Assembly (NCBI GenBank): GCA_016715815.1
Contig: JADJXN010000008.1
Span: 1-53,017, forward strand
Reading direction: 5' to 3'
DNA: 53,017 nucleotides
Source: Oligoflexia bacterium
GTDB lineage: Bacteria > Bdellovibrionota > Bdellovibrionia > JABDDW01
In this document: piece by piece, positions 1 to 8,852 of the stretch
How the letters are laid out: each line of letters opens with the position of its first letter
Numbering within the stretch: position 1 is the stretch's first letter
The notes under the pieces: generated by a model
The model's input: the letters and a program-made list of their open reading frames with translations, nothing else
What the model was told of the DNA's origin: nothing
Databases searched by the model: none
Position numbers and translations under genes: made by a program

Positions 1-145
1 TACTTGTAGTTGAGGTAACAGATCCGGATTTAACAGAGCTGGATGTGTAACCCAGTGAAAGTGGCAAGGCGAAGCTTGCAAATGATTGTGCTGGTACTAA
101 TACGGCAGTAGCTAAAACGGCTAATGTTAATTTTAATAATTTCAT
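1..145 (-). CDS. Exported protein, N-terminal part (cut by window edge)
   Basis: Forty-eight codons are visible, starting at the ATG at 145 (complement) and running off the window. The start has a good ribosome binding site (GGGAGAA) seven bases upstream. The N-terminus is a clear Sec signal peptide: MKLLK, a hydrophobic core LTLAVLATAVLVP, and a likely cleavage after QSFA. The mature start (SFALPLSLGYTSSS...) is rich in Ser, Gly and Thr, as in outer-membrane barrel or surface proteins, but too little is present to name a family. The spacer of about 100 bases to the next gene shows no further ORF. Confidence 0.7.
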   Translation of the reverse strand, partial: MKLLKLTLAVLATAVLVPAQSFASFALPLSLGYTSSSVKSGSVTSTTS

Positions 146-249
146 AGGTTCTCCCATTTAAAGTTTTTATTTTCTGACTTAATTAGTTTGAATGAATATT
201 CTATGAAGTTCAAGAGGAGTTAGTTTGAATCTAGACTAAAGCCAAGCAC

Positions 250-939
250 TTATTTTTGTAAGGTATAAATATAGCTTATACCTAAACTAAGAGATTCTAA
301 TTTGCAGGATCTGAATGTGGTATTTTTTTGCATCAAATCAATAAAGTGATTTCCTGAGGGAAAGCTGAGGCTTGTTTTATTTAAATAAATATAGGCGTCT
401 TTTTCTCCGGTAATCATTCCACCAATTTGTGGAAGAATAAAATTTGAATAGAAATTATATACTTTTGCAAATGTCTCATTTTGAGGCTGCCCAAATTCTA
501 AAATAAATAATTTCCCACCTGGTTTTAACACTCTTAAAATTTCATTAAGACTTTTTGTTAAATTTCTTACGTTTCTAATGCCAAAGCTGATAGTGACTTT
601 ATCAAAACTATTATCATCAAAGGGGAGACTTTCAATATCTGCCCCCATAAACTCCACATTACTTTTTAGCTGAGCAGCTCTTTGCTTAGCCACTGCAAGC
701 ATTTTTTCAGAAAAATCAACCCCGACAACGTTTGCTTTTTTTTGAGATGTTTTTTCAATTAAAAAAGCAATGTCTCCTGTGCCGGTAGCACAGTCTAGAA
801 TTTTCTCTCCAGGTTGTGGGTTTACGCGTTTAACAAATTTTTTCTTCCAGGCATGGTGAATTCCAAAAGATAAAATAGTGTTAGCTTTGTCGTACTTACC
901 CGCAATTTGGTTAAACATTTTTTGGACTTGAGTGCTCAT
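250..939 (-). CDS. ubiE: Demethylmenaquinone methyltransferase (MenG/UbiE)
   Basis: SAM-dependent methyltransferase of 229 residues, the usual length for UbiE/MenG. It performs the last step of menaquinone synthesis, C-methylation of demethylmenaquinone. The glycine-rich SAM site LDCATGTGDIAF lies near residues 48-59, followed by VVGVDFSEKML and the post-I motif FDKVTISFGIRNV. The family C-terminal block (AYIYLNKTSLSFPSG ... FIDLMQ) is present. Its ATG overlaps the stop of the DAHP synthase gene (ATGA), so the two are co-transcribed and probably translationally coupled. The neighbouring men operon makes MenG the likely role; a dual role in ubiquinone synthesis is not supported here. Confidence 0.93.
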   Translation of the reverse strand: MSTQVQKMFNQIAGKYDKANTILSFGIHHAWKKKFVKRVNPQPGEKILDCATGTGDIAFLIEKTSQKKANVVGVDFSEKMLAVAKQRAAQLKSNVEFMGADIESLPFDDNSFDKVTISFGIRNVRNLTKSLNEILRVLKPGGKLFILEFGQPQNETFAKVYNFYSNFILPQIGGMITGEKDAYIYLNKTSLSFPSGNHFIDLMQKNTTFRSCKLESLSLGISYIYTLQK

Positions 940-1703
940 AAACTTTTTCCAAATGCAGGTAGAATTTTTTTAAGGGCCACTACGATTTCACCAAATTCCA
1001 TAGAGTTAATAGCCTGGAGCTCATCAGATTGGGCTTTATCAACCTCGTCATGAACCTCTATTAATAGCCCATCAGCTCCTGCGGCAGCCGCTGCTAGTGC
1101 CATTGGCTTAATTAAAGCACGAGACCCTGTGCCATGACTTGGATCCACCATCACTTTAAAAGAAGTATTTTGTTTTATATAGGCAACAGTTGCTAAATCT
1201 AAAGTGTTTCTGAGTTTATTTTCAAAGGTTCGAATGCCGCGTTCACAAAAGATTACGTTTTTATTGCCTTCTTTTTGAATGTAATCAGCCGCAGCAATCC
1301 ATTCATCTATTAGTGCGGAAAAAGAGCGCTTTAATAAAATTGGTTTTTTTGTTTTGCCAAGTTCTTTTAAAAGCTCATAGTTAAACATGTTTCTAGCGCC
1401 GACTTGGTAAACATCAACGTAGTTATCAAGTCTTTCAATTTGGCGGGGATCTGTAACCTCTGTAAAAATAGGTAGGCTATAAAGTGTTTTTGCCTTTTCT
1501 AAAATGGCAAGGCCCTCAAAGCCTAAGCCTTGAAATGAATTGGAATGGGTGCGCATTTTAAATAAAGCGCCTCTGAGTCCATTTACGCCCTTTTCTTTTA
1601 AATTGGCCGCCGTTTTAAGAAAGGTTTGCTCTGAATCAATTGAACAAGGGCCCGCCACGAGCGTGAATCTTCCGGGTGCCAAAAAGCTTGTTCCAAATGC
1701 CAT
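936..1703 (-). CDS. aroF: 3-deoxy-7-phosphoheptulonate (DAHP) synthase, type I-beta
   Basis: Condenses PEP and erythrose 4-phosphate, the first step of the shikimate pathway. The 255 residues match the catalytic core of the short beta class (related to KDO8P synthase), with no regulatory chorismate mutase or ACT domain at either end. Diagnostic blocks are VAGPCSIDSE near the N-terminus, GLRGALFKMRTH, PIFTEVTD, KPILLKRSFSA, FCERGIRTFE and VMVDPSHGTGSR. Start ATG at 1703 has AAAGGA upstream and a good promoter. It is the first gene of a two-gene operon with ubiE. The lack of an attached regulatory domain suggests no direct aromatic feedback through this polypeptide. Confidence 0.9.
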   Translation of the reverse strand: MAFGTSFLAPGRFTLVAGPCSIDSEQTFLKTAANLKEKGVNGLRGALFKMRTHSNSFQGLGFEGLAILEKAKTLYSLPIFTEVTDPRQIERLDNYVDVYQVGARNMFNYELLKELGKTKKPILLKRSFSALIDEWIAAADYIQKEGNKNVIFCERGIRTFENKLRNTLDLATVAYIKQNTSFKVMVDPSHGTGSRALIKPMALAAAAAGADGLLIEVHDEVDKAQSDELQAINSMEFGEIVVALKKILPAFGKSL

Positions 1704-1728
1704 GTTTTAGTCCTTTAATTTGCCATAA

Positions 1729-1756
1729 ATTATGCTAAGTTGGCTCACGTGGTCAA
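1729..1756 (-). promoter_or_regulatory. Sigma70-type promoter for the DAHP synthase-ubiE operon
   Basis: On the minus strand a -35 TTGACC (complement of 1751-1756) and a -10 CATAAT (complement of 1729-1734) are separated by 16 bases. The -10 lies 25 bases before the ATG at 1703, leaving room for a short leader with AAAGGA. The -35 lies inside the first codons of the divergent menF, so polymerase at the two genes may interfere. Confidence 0.55.
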
Positions 1757-2793
1757 CCTAGGAAAACAGCATTTAAATAAATTTATTAACTCAGGGGCTC
1801 TGCTTTCTACGCCGCGGGGCACATATTTTGTGGGAATAGGCTTAAGTGGGACAATGGAGCCCAACTGTGCCTGTTTTTATGCCCAAGAATTCTTTACTCA
1901 GCCTAAAGCATTTAAATGCGAGCAGTTTTTAGAGCTCACAAAAGAGAAGCTATGTGAGTTTTTAAGCCTTATGCCCTCCAGGCAAGATGTTTTAAAATTT
2001 AAAGAGGCTAATAAAGAGCATTTTTTAAAAAAGTTTTAAGCTTTTAAAAAGCGGCATTGAAAAGGGCGAGCTTAAAAAAGCTGTTCCCTATGCTGCAACC
2101 GGTTTTAATGGTGAGCTTGGTTTTGAGAATAAATTATTTTGCATTAAAAACTTAATTTTAAACCACGAGCCACAAAACTATCTTTATTTTTTCTCTCAAA
2201 ATGATCAGGGCTTTTGTGGCATTACACCAGAGCTTCTTTTTAGTTTTAAAGACCATCAATTTAAAACTATGGCCCTAGCAGGAACAGCGCCTGTGGGCAT
2301 TTCAAAAGAAGAGTTTTTAAATAACAAAAAAGAAGTGAGCGAGCACCAATATGTAGTTGAATTTTTAAGGCAAAAGCTATCAAGCCTAGGTGATTTTAAT
2401 TTTTCTCCAATGCAGGTTAAAGCTCAAGGCGCTATTGGGCATCTTTTAACATTGGTAGAAGGTGAGTTACCCCAAATTGATTATTTCGAAATTATTAATT
2501 TAATGCACCCCACACCCGCCCTAGGTGGTTTGCCGCAAAATAAAGCTTTAGAATTTTTAAAAATTTTAAATGAAGAACTGCCTCGTTTTCACTTTGGTGC
2601 ACCCTTTGGGGTTGTGAGTTCAAAAGAAGAGGCATTAAGTGTGGTGCTTATTCGAGGGCTTTTTTGGCAAAAACACAGTGCCTTTATTGGCGCTGGTTGC
2701 GGGGTTGTTTTAGAGAGCGAATTTGAAAAAGAATGGAATGAATTAAATTTAAAAATAAATGCTACTAAGAAAAATTTAGGAATTTTAAATTGA
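1740..2793 (+). CDS. menF: Isochorismate synthase MenF (one frameshift in this sequence)
   Basis: Converts chorismate to isochorismate, the entry step to menaquinone. Frame 1 runs from a TTG at 1740 to a stop at 2037. The protein then continues without a break in another frame from about 2036, through LKSGIEKGELKKAVPYAATGF, GFCGITPELLFSF, MALAGTAPVGISKEEF, the family motif LMHPTPALGGLP, and FIGAGCGVVLESEFEKEWNE, to the stop at 2791-2793. Removing one T from the TTTT at about 2033-2036 restores one ORF of about 350 residues, a normal MenF length. The weakest point is the start: the TTG has no clear Shine-Dalgarno, and a TATGCT sits just before it. Likely a base-call error, less likely a true mutation. 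Confidence 0.85.
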
Positions 2794-4340
2794 GTAATAT
2801 TAATTTAGCGCAAAAAATTCTAAATACTCTGGAAAAACTAAAGGTAAAAACCATTTGCATTTGTGCTGGTGCACGCAACTCTCCTTTTGTGGAGCTGTTA
2901 TCTAAATCTGATAAATTTGAAAAATTTAATTTTTTTGATGAGCGCTCAGCTGCTTTTTTTGCCTTAGGCAGAATTAAATCAACACACAATCCAGCTGCAG
3001 TTATTACAACCTCAGGCACAGCGGCAGGGGAGCTCATGCCTGCCATGATGGAGGCCACTTATAGCTGTTTGCCGTTAATAGCCATCACAGCTGATAGACC
3101 AAAGCGCTATCGCGGAACAGGGGCTCCTCAGGCAGCCGAGCAGGTAGGAATTTTTGGAAAGTATGCAAAGCTTTGTTTAGATATTGATGGCCTAGAATTT
3201 GATGAATTTAATTTTAACCTGCAAAATCCACTTCATTTTAATATTTGCTTTGATGAGCCATTGCCGGGAGAGATGCCGCAAGAGCTAACTAAGCAGGCAT
3301 TTAGTTATAAATTACAGGAATCAAAATTTAATCTTTCTGAAGCAAGTGAAAAATTAAAAAAATTTTTTAAAAATCATGAGAATGTTTTTGCTCTTGTTGG
3401 TGGTTTAAATTCATCTGAGTCAAAAGTAGTGGCTCAGTTTTTAAAAAATAATCACTTACCCTTTTATGCTGAAGCGCCATCACAAATAAGAAATTTAAAT
3501 GAGCTTGATAATATAAAAATATTTAATGCTGACAAACTTTTGCAAAGAGCCAGCATGAGTGGTTTTAAAATAGATGGCATTTTAAGAATTGGGGATGTGC
3601 CCACACACAGACTTTGGAGAGATCTAGAAAGCCTAACCCCACTTCCAACACTTTCAGTGAGCTCAAAACCCTACTCGGGACTTCCGGGGAGTGATTTAAT
3701 TCAAGTACCGCTTGAGAGTTTTTTACCAGAGATAAATTTAGATGTTAAAAATAATTTTTCTAAATTTATAGAACAAGACTCCCAAAGGCAAAAAACATTA
3801 GATAATCTTTTAACTGAAGAACCAAACTCAGAAACAGCTTTAATAAGAAATATTTCAGAGTTAGCTTTAAGTAATTCAAGAATTTATTTGGGTAATAGCC
3901 TTCCCATTCGTGAATGGGATTTGGCTGCAAGATTTGAAAATAAAAATTTAAATATAGAGGCTACCCGCGGGTTAAACGGTATAGATGGGCAGCTTTCTTA
4001 CTTTTTTGGGGGGATGAAAGTTGGTCAAACCTCTTGGGCCATTTTAGGAGATTTAACCATGCTTTATGATGTGCAAGCTCCTTGGGTTTTAAACCAACTT
4101 GAAAAAAATGATTTTAAAATTTTTGTAATTAATAACTTTGGTGGGAAAATTTTTAAAAATATTTTTAATAAAACACCATATTACAATAGCCATAGCTTGA
4201 ACTTTAAAGCTCTAGCTCAAATGTGGAACTTAAGTTACCAGGTGTTTGAGCCGGGTAAAATGCCAATAGCACAAATTGTAGAAGTTATTGTTGATGAGGC
4301 CTCTTCGAGCCGTTTTTGGGAAAGGTATAAAAATTTATGA
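2790..4340 (+). CDS. menD: SEPHCHC synthase MenD (ThDP-dependent)
   Basis: Joins isochorismate with 2-oxoglutarate using thiamine diphosphate to make SEPHCHC. It has 516 residues, slightly short for the family (about 550). Recognisable blocks are CAGARNSPFVELL, DERSAAFFALG with the ThDP-activating Glu, VITTSGTAAGELMPAMMEA, PLIAITADRP, RGTGAPQAAEQ, the C-terminal RGLNGIDGQLSYFFG and the cofactor site AILGDLTMLYD (GD...). It starts with TTG overlapping the menF TGA (TTGA), with TTAGGA upstream, so translation is coupled to menF. Confidence 0.93.
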   Translation: MSNINLAQKILNTLEKLKVKTICICAGARNSPFVELLSKSDKFEKFNFFDERSAAFFALGRIKSTHNPAAVITTSGTAAGELMPAMMEATYSCLPLIAITADRPKRYRGTGAPQAAEQVGIFGKYAKLCLDIDGLEFDEFNFNLQNPLHFNICFDEPLPGEMPQELTKQAFSYKLQESKFNLSEASEKLKKFFKNHENVFALVGGLNSSESKVVAQFLKNNHLPFYAEAPSQIRNLNELDNIKIFNADKLLQRASMSGFKIDGILRIGDVPTHRLWRDLESLTPLPTLSVSSKPYSGLPGSDLIQVPLESFLPEINLDVKNNFSKFIEQDSQRQKTLDNLLTEEPNSETALIRNISELALSNSRIYLGNSLPIREWDLAARFENKNLNIEATRGLNGIDGQLSYFFGGMKVGQTSWAILGDLTMLYDVQAPWVLNQLEKNDFKIFVINNFGGKIFKNIFNKTPYYNSHSLNFKALAQMWNLSYQVFEPGKMPIAQIVEVIVDEASSSRFWERYKNL

Positions 4341-5023
4341 GAAATATTTTATGCATCTCAGGTTTTTTGGGGGTGAGTGCAGATTGGGATTTTTTAAATC
4401 AAGCTAAATTTAATGTGTTTCCCTATGCGCCCACAGATTTTGAAGAAAATTTTGAATATGCAGCTAAGCAAATCAATGAATTGGCAAAAAAAAATAAGTG
4501 CGATTGGATTATGGGATATTCCATGGGGGGGCGTTTAGCACTTTCAGCGCTCTGCGCACAAAATAACTTTAAGGGGGCTATTATTATTTCTGCAAACCTA
4601 GGTTTAAAATCAGATTATGACAGAAGAAAAAGAACAGAGGCAGATCAAAAATGGAGTGAGAAGTTTCAAATGGGTTCATGGCCCGAGCTTATTAATTTAT
4701 GGAATTCCCAAGTAGTTTTTAAAAATTCTAATACCCCATTAAGAAAAGAATCTGATTACACACGAAGTCATTTAGAAAGAGCATTAAGGCAATTCTCGCT
4801 TGGAAGGCAGCCAGACTTCCGCGAAGCATTAAAAAAAGTAAATACCCCTGTTTTATTTGTAGCAGGCAGCCGTGATGAAAAGTATAAGTTTTACGCAGAG
4901 GAAGCAAAAAGGTTAAACCCGAAGTTTGACAGCCTTATATTAGAGGCAGGGCACAGAGTTATTTTTGATATTAATTCTCAAAAATTAAACACTGAATTTA
5001 TTAAGTTTATGGAGCGTGTATGA
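4337..5023 (+). CDS. menH: SHCHC synthase MenH (alpha/beta hydrolase)
   Basis: Eliminates pyruvate from SEPHCHC to give SHCHC. The 228-residue alpha/beta hydrolase has the nucleophile elbow MGYSMGGRLALS (Ser at about residue 63, with the Arg typical of MenH), the late Asp region VLFVAGSRDEKYKF and the terminal His in EAGHRVIFD. The ATG at 4337 overlaps the end of menD by four bases (ATGA), consistent with one transcript. Position in the men operon distinguishes it from generic hydrolases. Confidence 0.9.
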   Translation: MRNILCISGFLGVSADWDFLNQAKFNVFPYAPTDFEENFEYAAKQINELAKKNKCDWIMGYSMGGRLALSALCAQNNFKGAIIISANLGLKSDYDRRKRTEADQKWSEKFQMGSWPELINLWNSQVVFKNSNTPLRKESDYTRSHLERALRQFSLGRQPDFREALKKVNTPVLFVAGSRDEKYKFYAEEAKRLNPKFDSLILEAGHRVIFDINSQKLNTEFIKFMERV

Positions 5024-5847
5024 GCCAAAAAGAACAATGGAAATCTATTAAAAAGTATGAAGATATTAAATTTGAAAAAACCGATGATGGTATTGCTAAA
5101 GTAACCATCAACCGCCCAGAAGTTCGAAATGCTTTTAGACCCCAAACAGTTTCAGAAATGATAGATGCTTTTAAAATTTGCCGAGATTCTTCTGAAATTG
5201 GCGTTGTTATTTTAACTGGCCAAGGCAAAGATGCATTTTGCTCTGGAGGGGATCAAAAAGTTCGTGGAAAAGGTGGTTACGTTGGTGTTGACGGCGTAGC
5301 AAGGCTTAACGTTTTAGATTTACAAAAACAAATTAGATCTTTGCCTGTGCCAGTAATCGCCATGGTGGCAGGTTATGCCGTTGGTGGTGGACATGTTCTC
5401 CATGTGGTTTGTGATTTAAGTATTGCTGCTGATAACGCACGCTTTGGTCAAACAGGTCCCAAAGTTGGCTCCTTTGATGGTGGTTTGGGAAGTAGCTATT
5501 TATCAAGAATTGTGGGGCAGAAAAAGGCGCGCGAAATTTGGTATTTATGCCGACAGTATGATGCCGATGAGGCGCTTAAGATGGGCCTTGTAAATAAAGT
5601 CGTTCCTTATGAAGAATTAGAAGTTGAAACCTTAAAATGGTGCAGAGAAATTTTAGAGCATTCCCCATTGGCTATACGCTGTTTAAAAACAGCACTCAAT
5701 GCAGATTGTGATGGCCAAATTGGTCTTTTAGATTTAGCTGGGAATGCCACACTTTTATATTATCTCACTGAAGAAGCCCATGAAGGTAAACAGGCATTTA
5801 TTGAAAAGCGAAAACCAAACTTTCGCCGCTTTGAAAGGCTCCCTTAA
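5020..5847 (+). CDS. menB: 1,4-dihydroxy-2-naphthoyl-CoA synthase MenB
   Basis: Crotonase-fold enzyme closing the naphthoquinone ring of o-succinylbenzoyl-CoA. Its 275 residues match family length. Visible are PEVRNAFRPQTVSEM, DAFCSGGDQKVRGKGGYVG, the oxyanion-hole block VAGYAVGGGHVLHVVCDLSIAADNA, GQTGPKVGSFDGG and the C-terminal RKPNFRRFERLP. It overlaps menH by four bases and is followed six bases later by menA. GGDQ and the VGSFDGG loop are MenB-specific rather than generic enoyl-CoA hydratase. Confidence 0.96.
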   Translation: MSQKEQWKSIKKYEDIKFEKTDDGIAKVTINRPEVRNAFRPQTVSEMIDAFKICRDSSEIGVVILTGQGKDAFCSGGDQKVRGKGGYVGVDGVARLNVLDLQKQIRSLPVPVIAMVAGYAVGGGHVLHVVCDLSIAADNARFGQTGPKVGSFDGGLGSSYLSRIVGQKKAREIWYLCRQYDADEALKMGLVNKVVPYEELEVETLKWCREILEHSPLAIRCLKTALNADCDGQIGLLDLAGNATLLYYLTEEAHEGKQAFIEKRKPNFRRFERLP

Positions 5848-5853
5848 TTTAAA

Positions 5854-6732
5854 ATGACATTGATTGATTGGGTTATAGCTGCGCGCCCTAAAACACTTAC
5901 CGCCTCATGGATGCCCGTGGTTTTGGGAGTTGTTATTGCCTATAAGATGGAGGTTAAATTTGATTTATATTTTTTTGCCTGCACCTTTATGGCAAGTATT
6001 TTTGTACAAGTGGCTACCAACTACATAAATGATGCCATTGATTTTAAAAAAGGTGCTGATACAAAAGAGCGCCTTGGCCCAAAACGTATGACGGCTGAGG
6101 GAAAAATAAAACCCGAGACTATGCTAAAAGCAGGCTTTGTCTGCCTGGCTATTGCCGCCTTTTTAGGTTTGCAATTAGTATTTCATGCTGGTGTTGGAAT
6201 ATTACTTATTGGAGTTTTATCAGTTTTTTTAGCTTATGCTTACACTGCAGGTCCGTTTCCACTAGCATATATTGGCTTAAGTGATATTTTTGTTTTATTG
6301 TTTTTTGGTGTGATCGCCGTGGTGGGAAGCTTTTATGTGCAAGCGCTCTCTTTGCACAAGCTTGCAGTAGTGGCGGGGCTTCAAATAGGTTTTTTGGCAG
6401 TAGTACTTTTGGCGATAAATAATTTTAGAGATATGGAGCAAGATAAGATTGCCAATAAAAAAACTCTGGCAGTTCGTTTTGGCGCTAAATTTATGCGCCT
6501 TGAAATTCTTTTCTGTCTTTTAGCGCCGTATTTACTTCTTTATTTTTGGTATAACACAGGCTTTTTGAAAGCAGCCATTTTGCCAGTTTTGTCTTTGCCA
6601 CTGGCGATATACATTTTTATTCAAATTTATAAAACAAAACCCAGTGAAAAATATAACAAGCTTTTAGCAAAGGCCGGGCTTTTACATATGTTCTTTGGTT
6701 TATTATTAACTTTAGGGATTTTACTTAGATGA
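5854..6732 (+). CDS. menA: 1,4-dihydroxy-2-naphthoate polyprenyltransferase MenA
   Basis: UbiA-superfamily membrane enzyme attaching the polyprenyl tail to DHNA. It has 292 residues with about eight or nine hydrophobic segments. The N-terminal AARPKTLTASWMPV block, the first Asp-rich Mg-diphosphate site NDAIDFKKGADTKERLGPKR and the second site NNFRDMEQDKIANKKTLAVRFG are all present. It is translated from the men mRNA; the menC start overlaps its stop by four bases. No polyprenyl diphosphate synthase is encoded in the window, so the tail donor must come from elsewhere. Confidence 0.94.
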   Translation: MTLIDWVIAARPKTLTASWMPVVLGVVIAYKMEVKFDLYFFACTFMASIFVQVATNYINDAIDFKKGADTKERLGPKRMTAEGKIKPETMLKAGFVCLAIAAFLGLQLVFHAGVGILLIGVLSVFLAYAYTAGPFPLAYIGLSDIFVLLFFGVIAVVGSFYVQALSLHKLAVVAGLQIGFLAVVLLAINNFRDMEQDKIANKKTLAVRFGAKFMRLEILFCLLAPYLLLYFWYNTGFLKAAILPVLSLPLAIYIFIQIYKTKPSEKYNKLLAKAGLLHMFFGLLLTLGILLR

Positions 6733-7643
6733 ACATTTGGTTTTCTAAATACCATGTAGAATTTAATACAAAGCCTATAGAAGGGGCGCTTTTAAAGTTT
6801 TGTTTTAGTCCGGGATTAGTAGGTTATAGTTGCTTGCAGCCGTGGGAAGATTTAGGGGATGTTTCTCTTGATCGTCAATTAATAAATTTAAAAAATGCAG
6901 ACATAAATACTGTTTTAAAGCAATGTCTGTATTTTGCACAAATTGATGCTCAGGCTAGAAGAGATAAAATAAATTTAAGTCAAAATTTTAAATTACCACC
7001 GGTGCATTATCTTGTGTCATCAACCAAAAATTTAAATACTGATTTAATAAAAAATGTATCTAGTCAGGGCTATGAATTAATTAAATTAAAAGTTATACAA
7101 AATTTGGCTTCTTCAGCATTACAAATTAGTCAATTAGCCAAAGACTTTAAAAAATTTAATATTAAACTTAGATTAGACTTTAATTCAAAATTTAGTTTTT
7201 CAGAGGCTGAAAACTTCTTTAACCAAATTAAAAAGGAAGTGGGCAATTTAGATTTTATTGATCTTATAGAGGACCCCTGCGTTGGCAATGATGGCGCCTG
7301 GTTAAAACTTCAGGACGAATTTAATCTAGTATTGGCGGCAGACCGTGAGATTTCAGGTAGAAATGACGCTAAAGTTATCGTTATAAAGCCTGCAATCCAA
7401 AATACGGACGAAATGGTGAGTTTAGCACAATCTAGTGGTAAAAAAGTGTTTTTTACAAGTAATCTAGAGCATGCATTTGGGGCGGGGTGCGCAGCTTACG
7501 AAGCCTCAAGAATTTATAATTTATACCCCAAAATGGTTTTACCTTGTGGGCTTTTGAAAAGTGATCTTTTAATGGCTAAAGAGGGTTTTGGTTTTGGATT
7601 TGATATTGAATTTGAAAAGAGGGAGTGGGGGTTTTTAGTATGA
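6729..7643 (+). CDS. menC: o-succinylbenzoate synthase MenC (enolase superfamily)
   Basis: Dehydrates SHCHC to o-succinylbenzoate. The 304-residue divergent enolase-superfamily protein has the catalytic Lys region LIKLKVIQ, metal ligands Asp in RLDFNSKFS, Glu in IEDPC and Asp in LAADRE, and the second Lys in VIVIKPAI, in the order expected for MenC. Overall similarity looks low, as is common for this family, so the call leans on these residues and on the operon context between menA and menE. Confidence 0.88.
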   Translation: MNIWFSKYHVEFNTKPIEGALLKFCFSPGLVGYSCLQPWEDLGDVSLDRQLINLKNADINTVLKQCLYFAQIDAQARRDKINLSQNFKLPPVHYLVSSTKNLNTDLIKNVSSQGYELIKLKVIQNLASSALQISQLAKDFKKFNIKLRLDFNSKFSFSEAENFFNQIKKEVGNLDFIDLIEDPCVGNDGAWLKLQDEFNLVLAADREISGRNDAKVIVIKPAIQNTDEMVSLAQSSGKKVFFTSNLEHAFGAGCAAYEASRIYNLYPKMVLPCGLLKSDLLMAKEGFGFGFDIEFEKREWGFLV

Positions 7644-8728
7644 TGGATTGGTTAAGCGATGAAATCTATATTGCCAGCAATGACAAAGCGGTTTCTAAAA
7701 AAATTCAAAAGTTAGCAGATAAGAGTCCACACCTAAGTGGACATGTATTTATTAAATCATCAGGTACCATGGGTGAGGCAAAATGGGTATGCCTTTCTAA
7801 AAAAGCCTTCTTAGCATCTGCTATGGGAGTTAACCAAAACCTTTTAGCCAAGCCTCATGATATTTGGCTTCAAGCATTACCACTTAACCATGTTGCTGGC
7901 TTAGCCGTGTATGCGCGTTCTTATTTAACAGGCGCACAAGTAATTGAGTGGAACAGCCAAAACCCTAAGTGGGATGCAAAAGAATTTTATAATGCCTTAG
8001 AAAAAAATAATGCGACACTCACTTCTTTAGTGCCTACACAAGTTTTTGATTTAGTTATGTCTGGCTTTAAAGCGCCTCAAAAATTAAGAGCCGTTCTTGT
8101 TGGTGGAGCCGCTATTAGTGAGAACTTATATTTAAAAGCAAGAAAACTTGGGTGGCCATTACTTCCTAGTTATGGAATGACGGAGACCTGTTCTCAAATT
8201 GCATCAGCAAATTTAGAAAGTCTTGAAGAATTAAAATTTCCAGAACTTAAATTATTATCGCACGCGCAGTCAAGGGTAGATGAGAAAAAAGTTTTACACA
8301 TCCAATCCCGCTCTCTTTTGACGAGTTACTTAAACGCACAAATGGAAGAAACACTTATTGTAAGTGGCGGTTGGTTTAAAACCCAAGATTATGCAGAAAT
8401 TGTAAATGGCGCCATAAGGCCGCTTGGTAGAATGAATGATCAAATTAAAATCGCAGGAGAATTGGTTTCAAAATCTCAACTGCAACAAATTTTTTATGAG
8501 CTCAGTTTAAATTCCCCTCAGTTAAACTTGCATTTTACTGAAGATGATCGCCTGGGCCATAGGATTCAACTTTTAGCAGAAAAAAATAATGTTTCAAAAA
8601 ATTCAAAGGCTTCTCCATTAGAAGACCTTGTGAAAAAGTTTAATAAAAAAGTTAAGCCCTATGAAAAAATCCGCGAAGTCGTTGTAATAGACCACATCCC
8701 CAAAACCATCTTAGGCAAATTTATCTAA
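7640..8728 (+). CDS. menE: o-succinylbenzoate--CoA ligase MenE (short form)
   Basis: Activates o-succinylbenzoate with ATP and CoA. ANL-superfamily blocks are the P-loop FIKSSGTMGEAKWVCLSK, LPLNHVAGLAVYARS, VLVGGAAIS, the A5 motif SYGMTETCSQIAS, and the C-terminal lysine region IPKTILGKFI. At 362 residues it is well short of typical MenE (about 450-490), mostly by trimming between motifs; both active-site regions remain. I chose the ATG at 7640 because it overlaps the menC stop (ATGA) and has GGGAGTGGGG upstream; an in-frame GTG at 7625 is possible. A palindromic element begins eight bases after the stop. Confidence 0.9.
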   Translation: MMDWLSDEIYIASNDKAVSKKIQKLADKSPHLSGHVFIKSSGTMGEAKWVCLSKKAFLASAMGVNQNLLAKPHDIWLQALPLNHVAGLAVYARSYLTGAQVIEWNSQNPKWDAKEFYNALEKNNATLTSLVPTQVFDLVMSGFKAPQKLRAVLVGGAAISENLYLKARKLGWPLLPSYGMTETCSQIASANLESLEELKFPELKLLSHAQSRVDEKKVLHIQSRSLLTSYLNAQMEETLIVSGGWFKTQDYAEIVNGAIRPLGRMNDQIKIAGELVSKSQLQQIFYELSLNSPQLNLHFTEDDRLGHRIQLLAEKNNVSKNSKASPLEDLVKKFNKKVKPYEKIREVVVIDHIPKTILGKFI

Positions 8729-8735
8729 CCCCAAA

Positions 8736-8852
8736 ACGTAGCAGGTAGTTTTTGGTAATTGTTATGGTTATTTTTAAGATAGTAAGGAAGCTAGAGGTGT
8801 TAGGGCTCAAGTCAAATATAAGTCTATAATTACCAAAAACTACCTGCTACGT
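8736..8852. repeat. Palindromic MITE-like element, copy 1 (25-bp terminal inverted repeats)
   Basis: The left arm 8736-8760 (begins ACGTAGCAGGTAGTTTTTGG) and right arm 8828-8852 are perfect 25-bp inverted repeats around a 67-bp centre. The same arms occur at 20671-20788. The right part (8806-8850) is identical over 45 bp to 40135-40179. It sits between the convergent menE and thioesterase genes and supplies the last codons and stop of the latter. It could fold as a long hairpin and work as a two-way terminator. No transposase of matching ends was found in the window, so it would have to move in trans. Confidence 0.85.
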
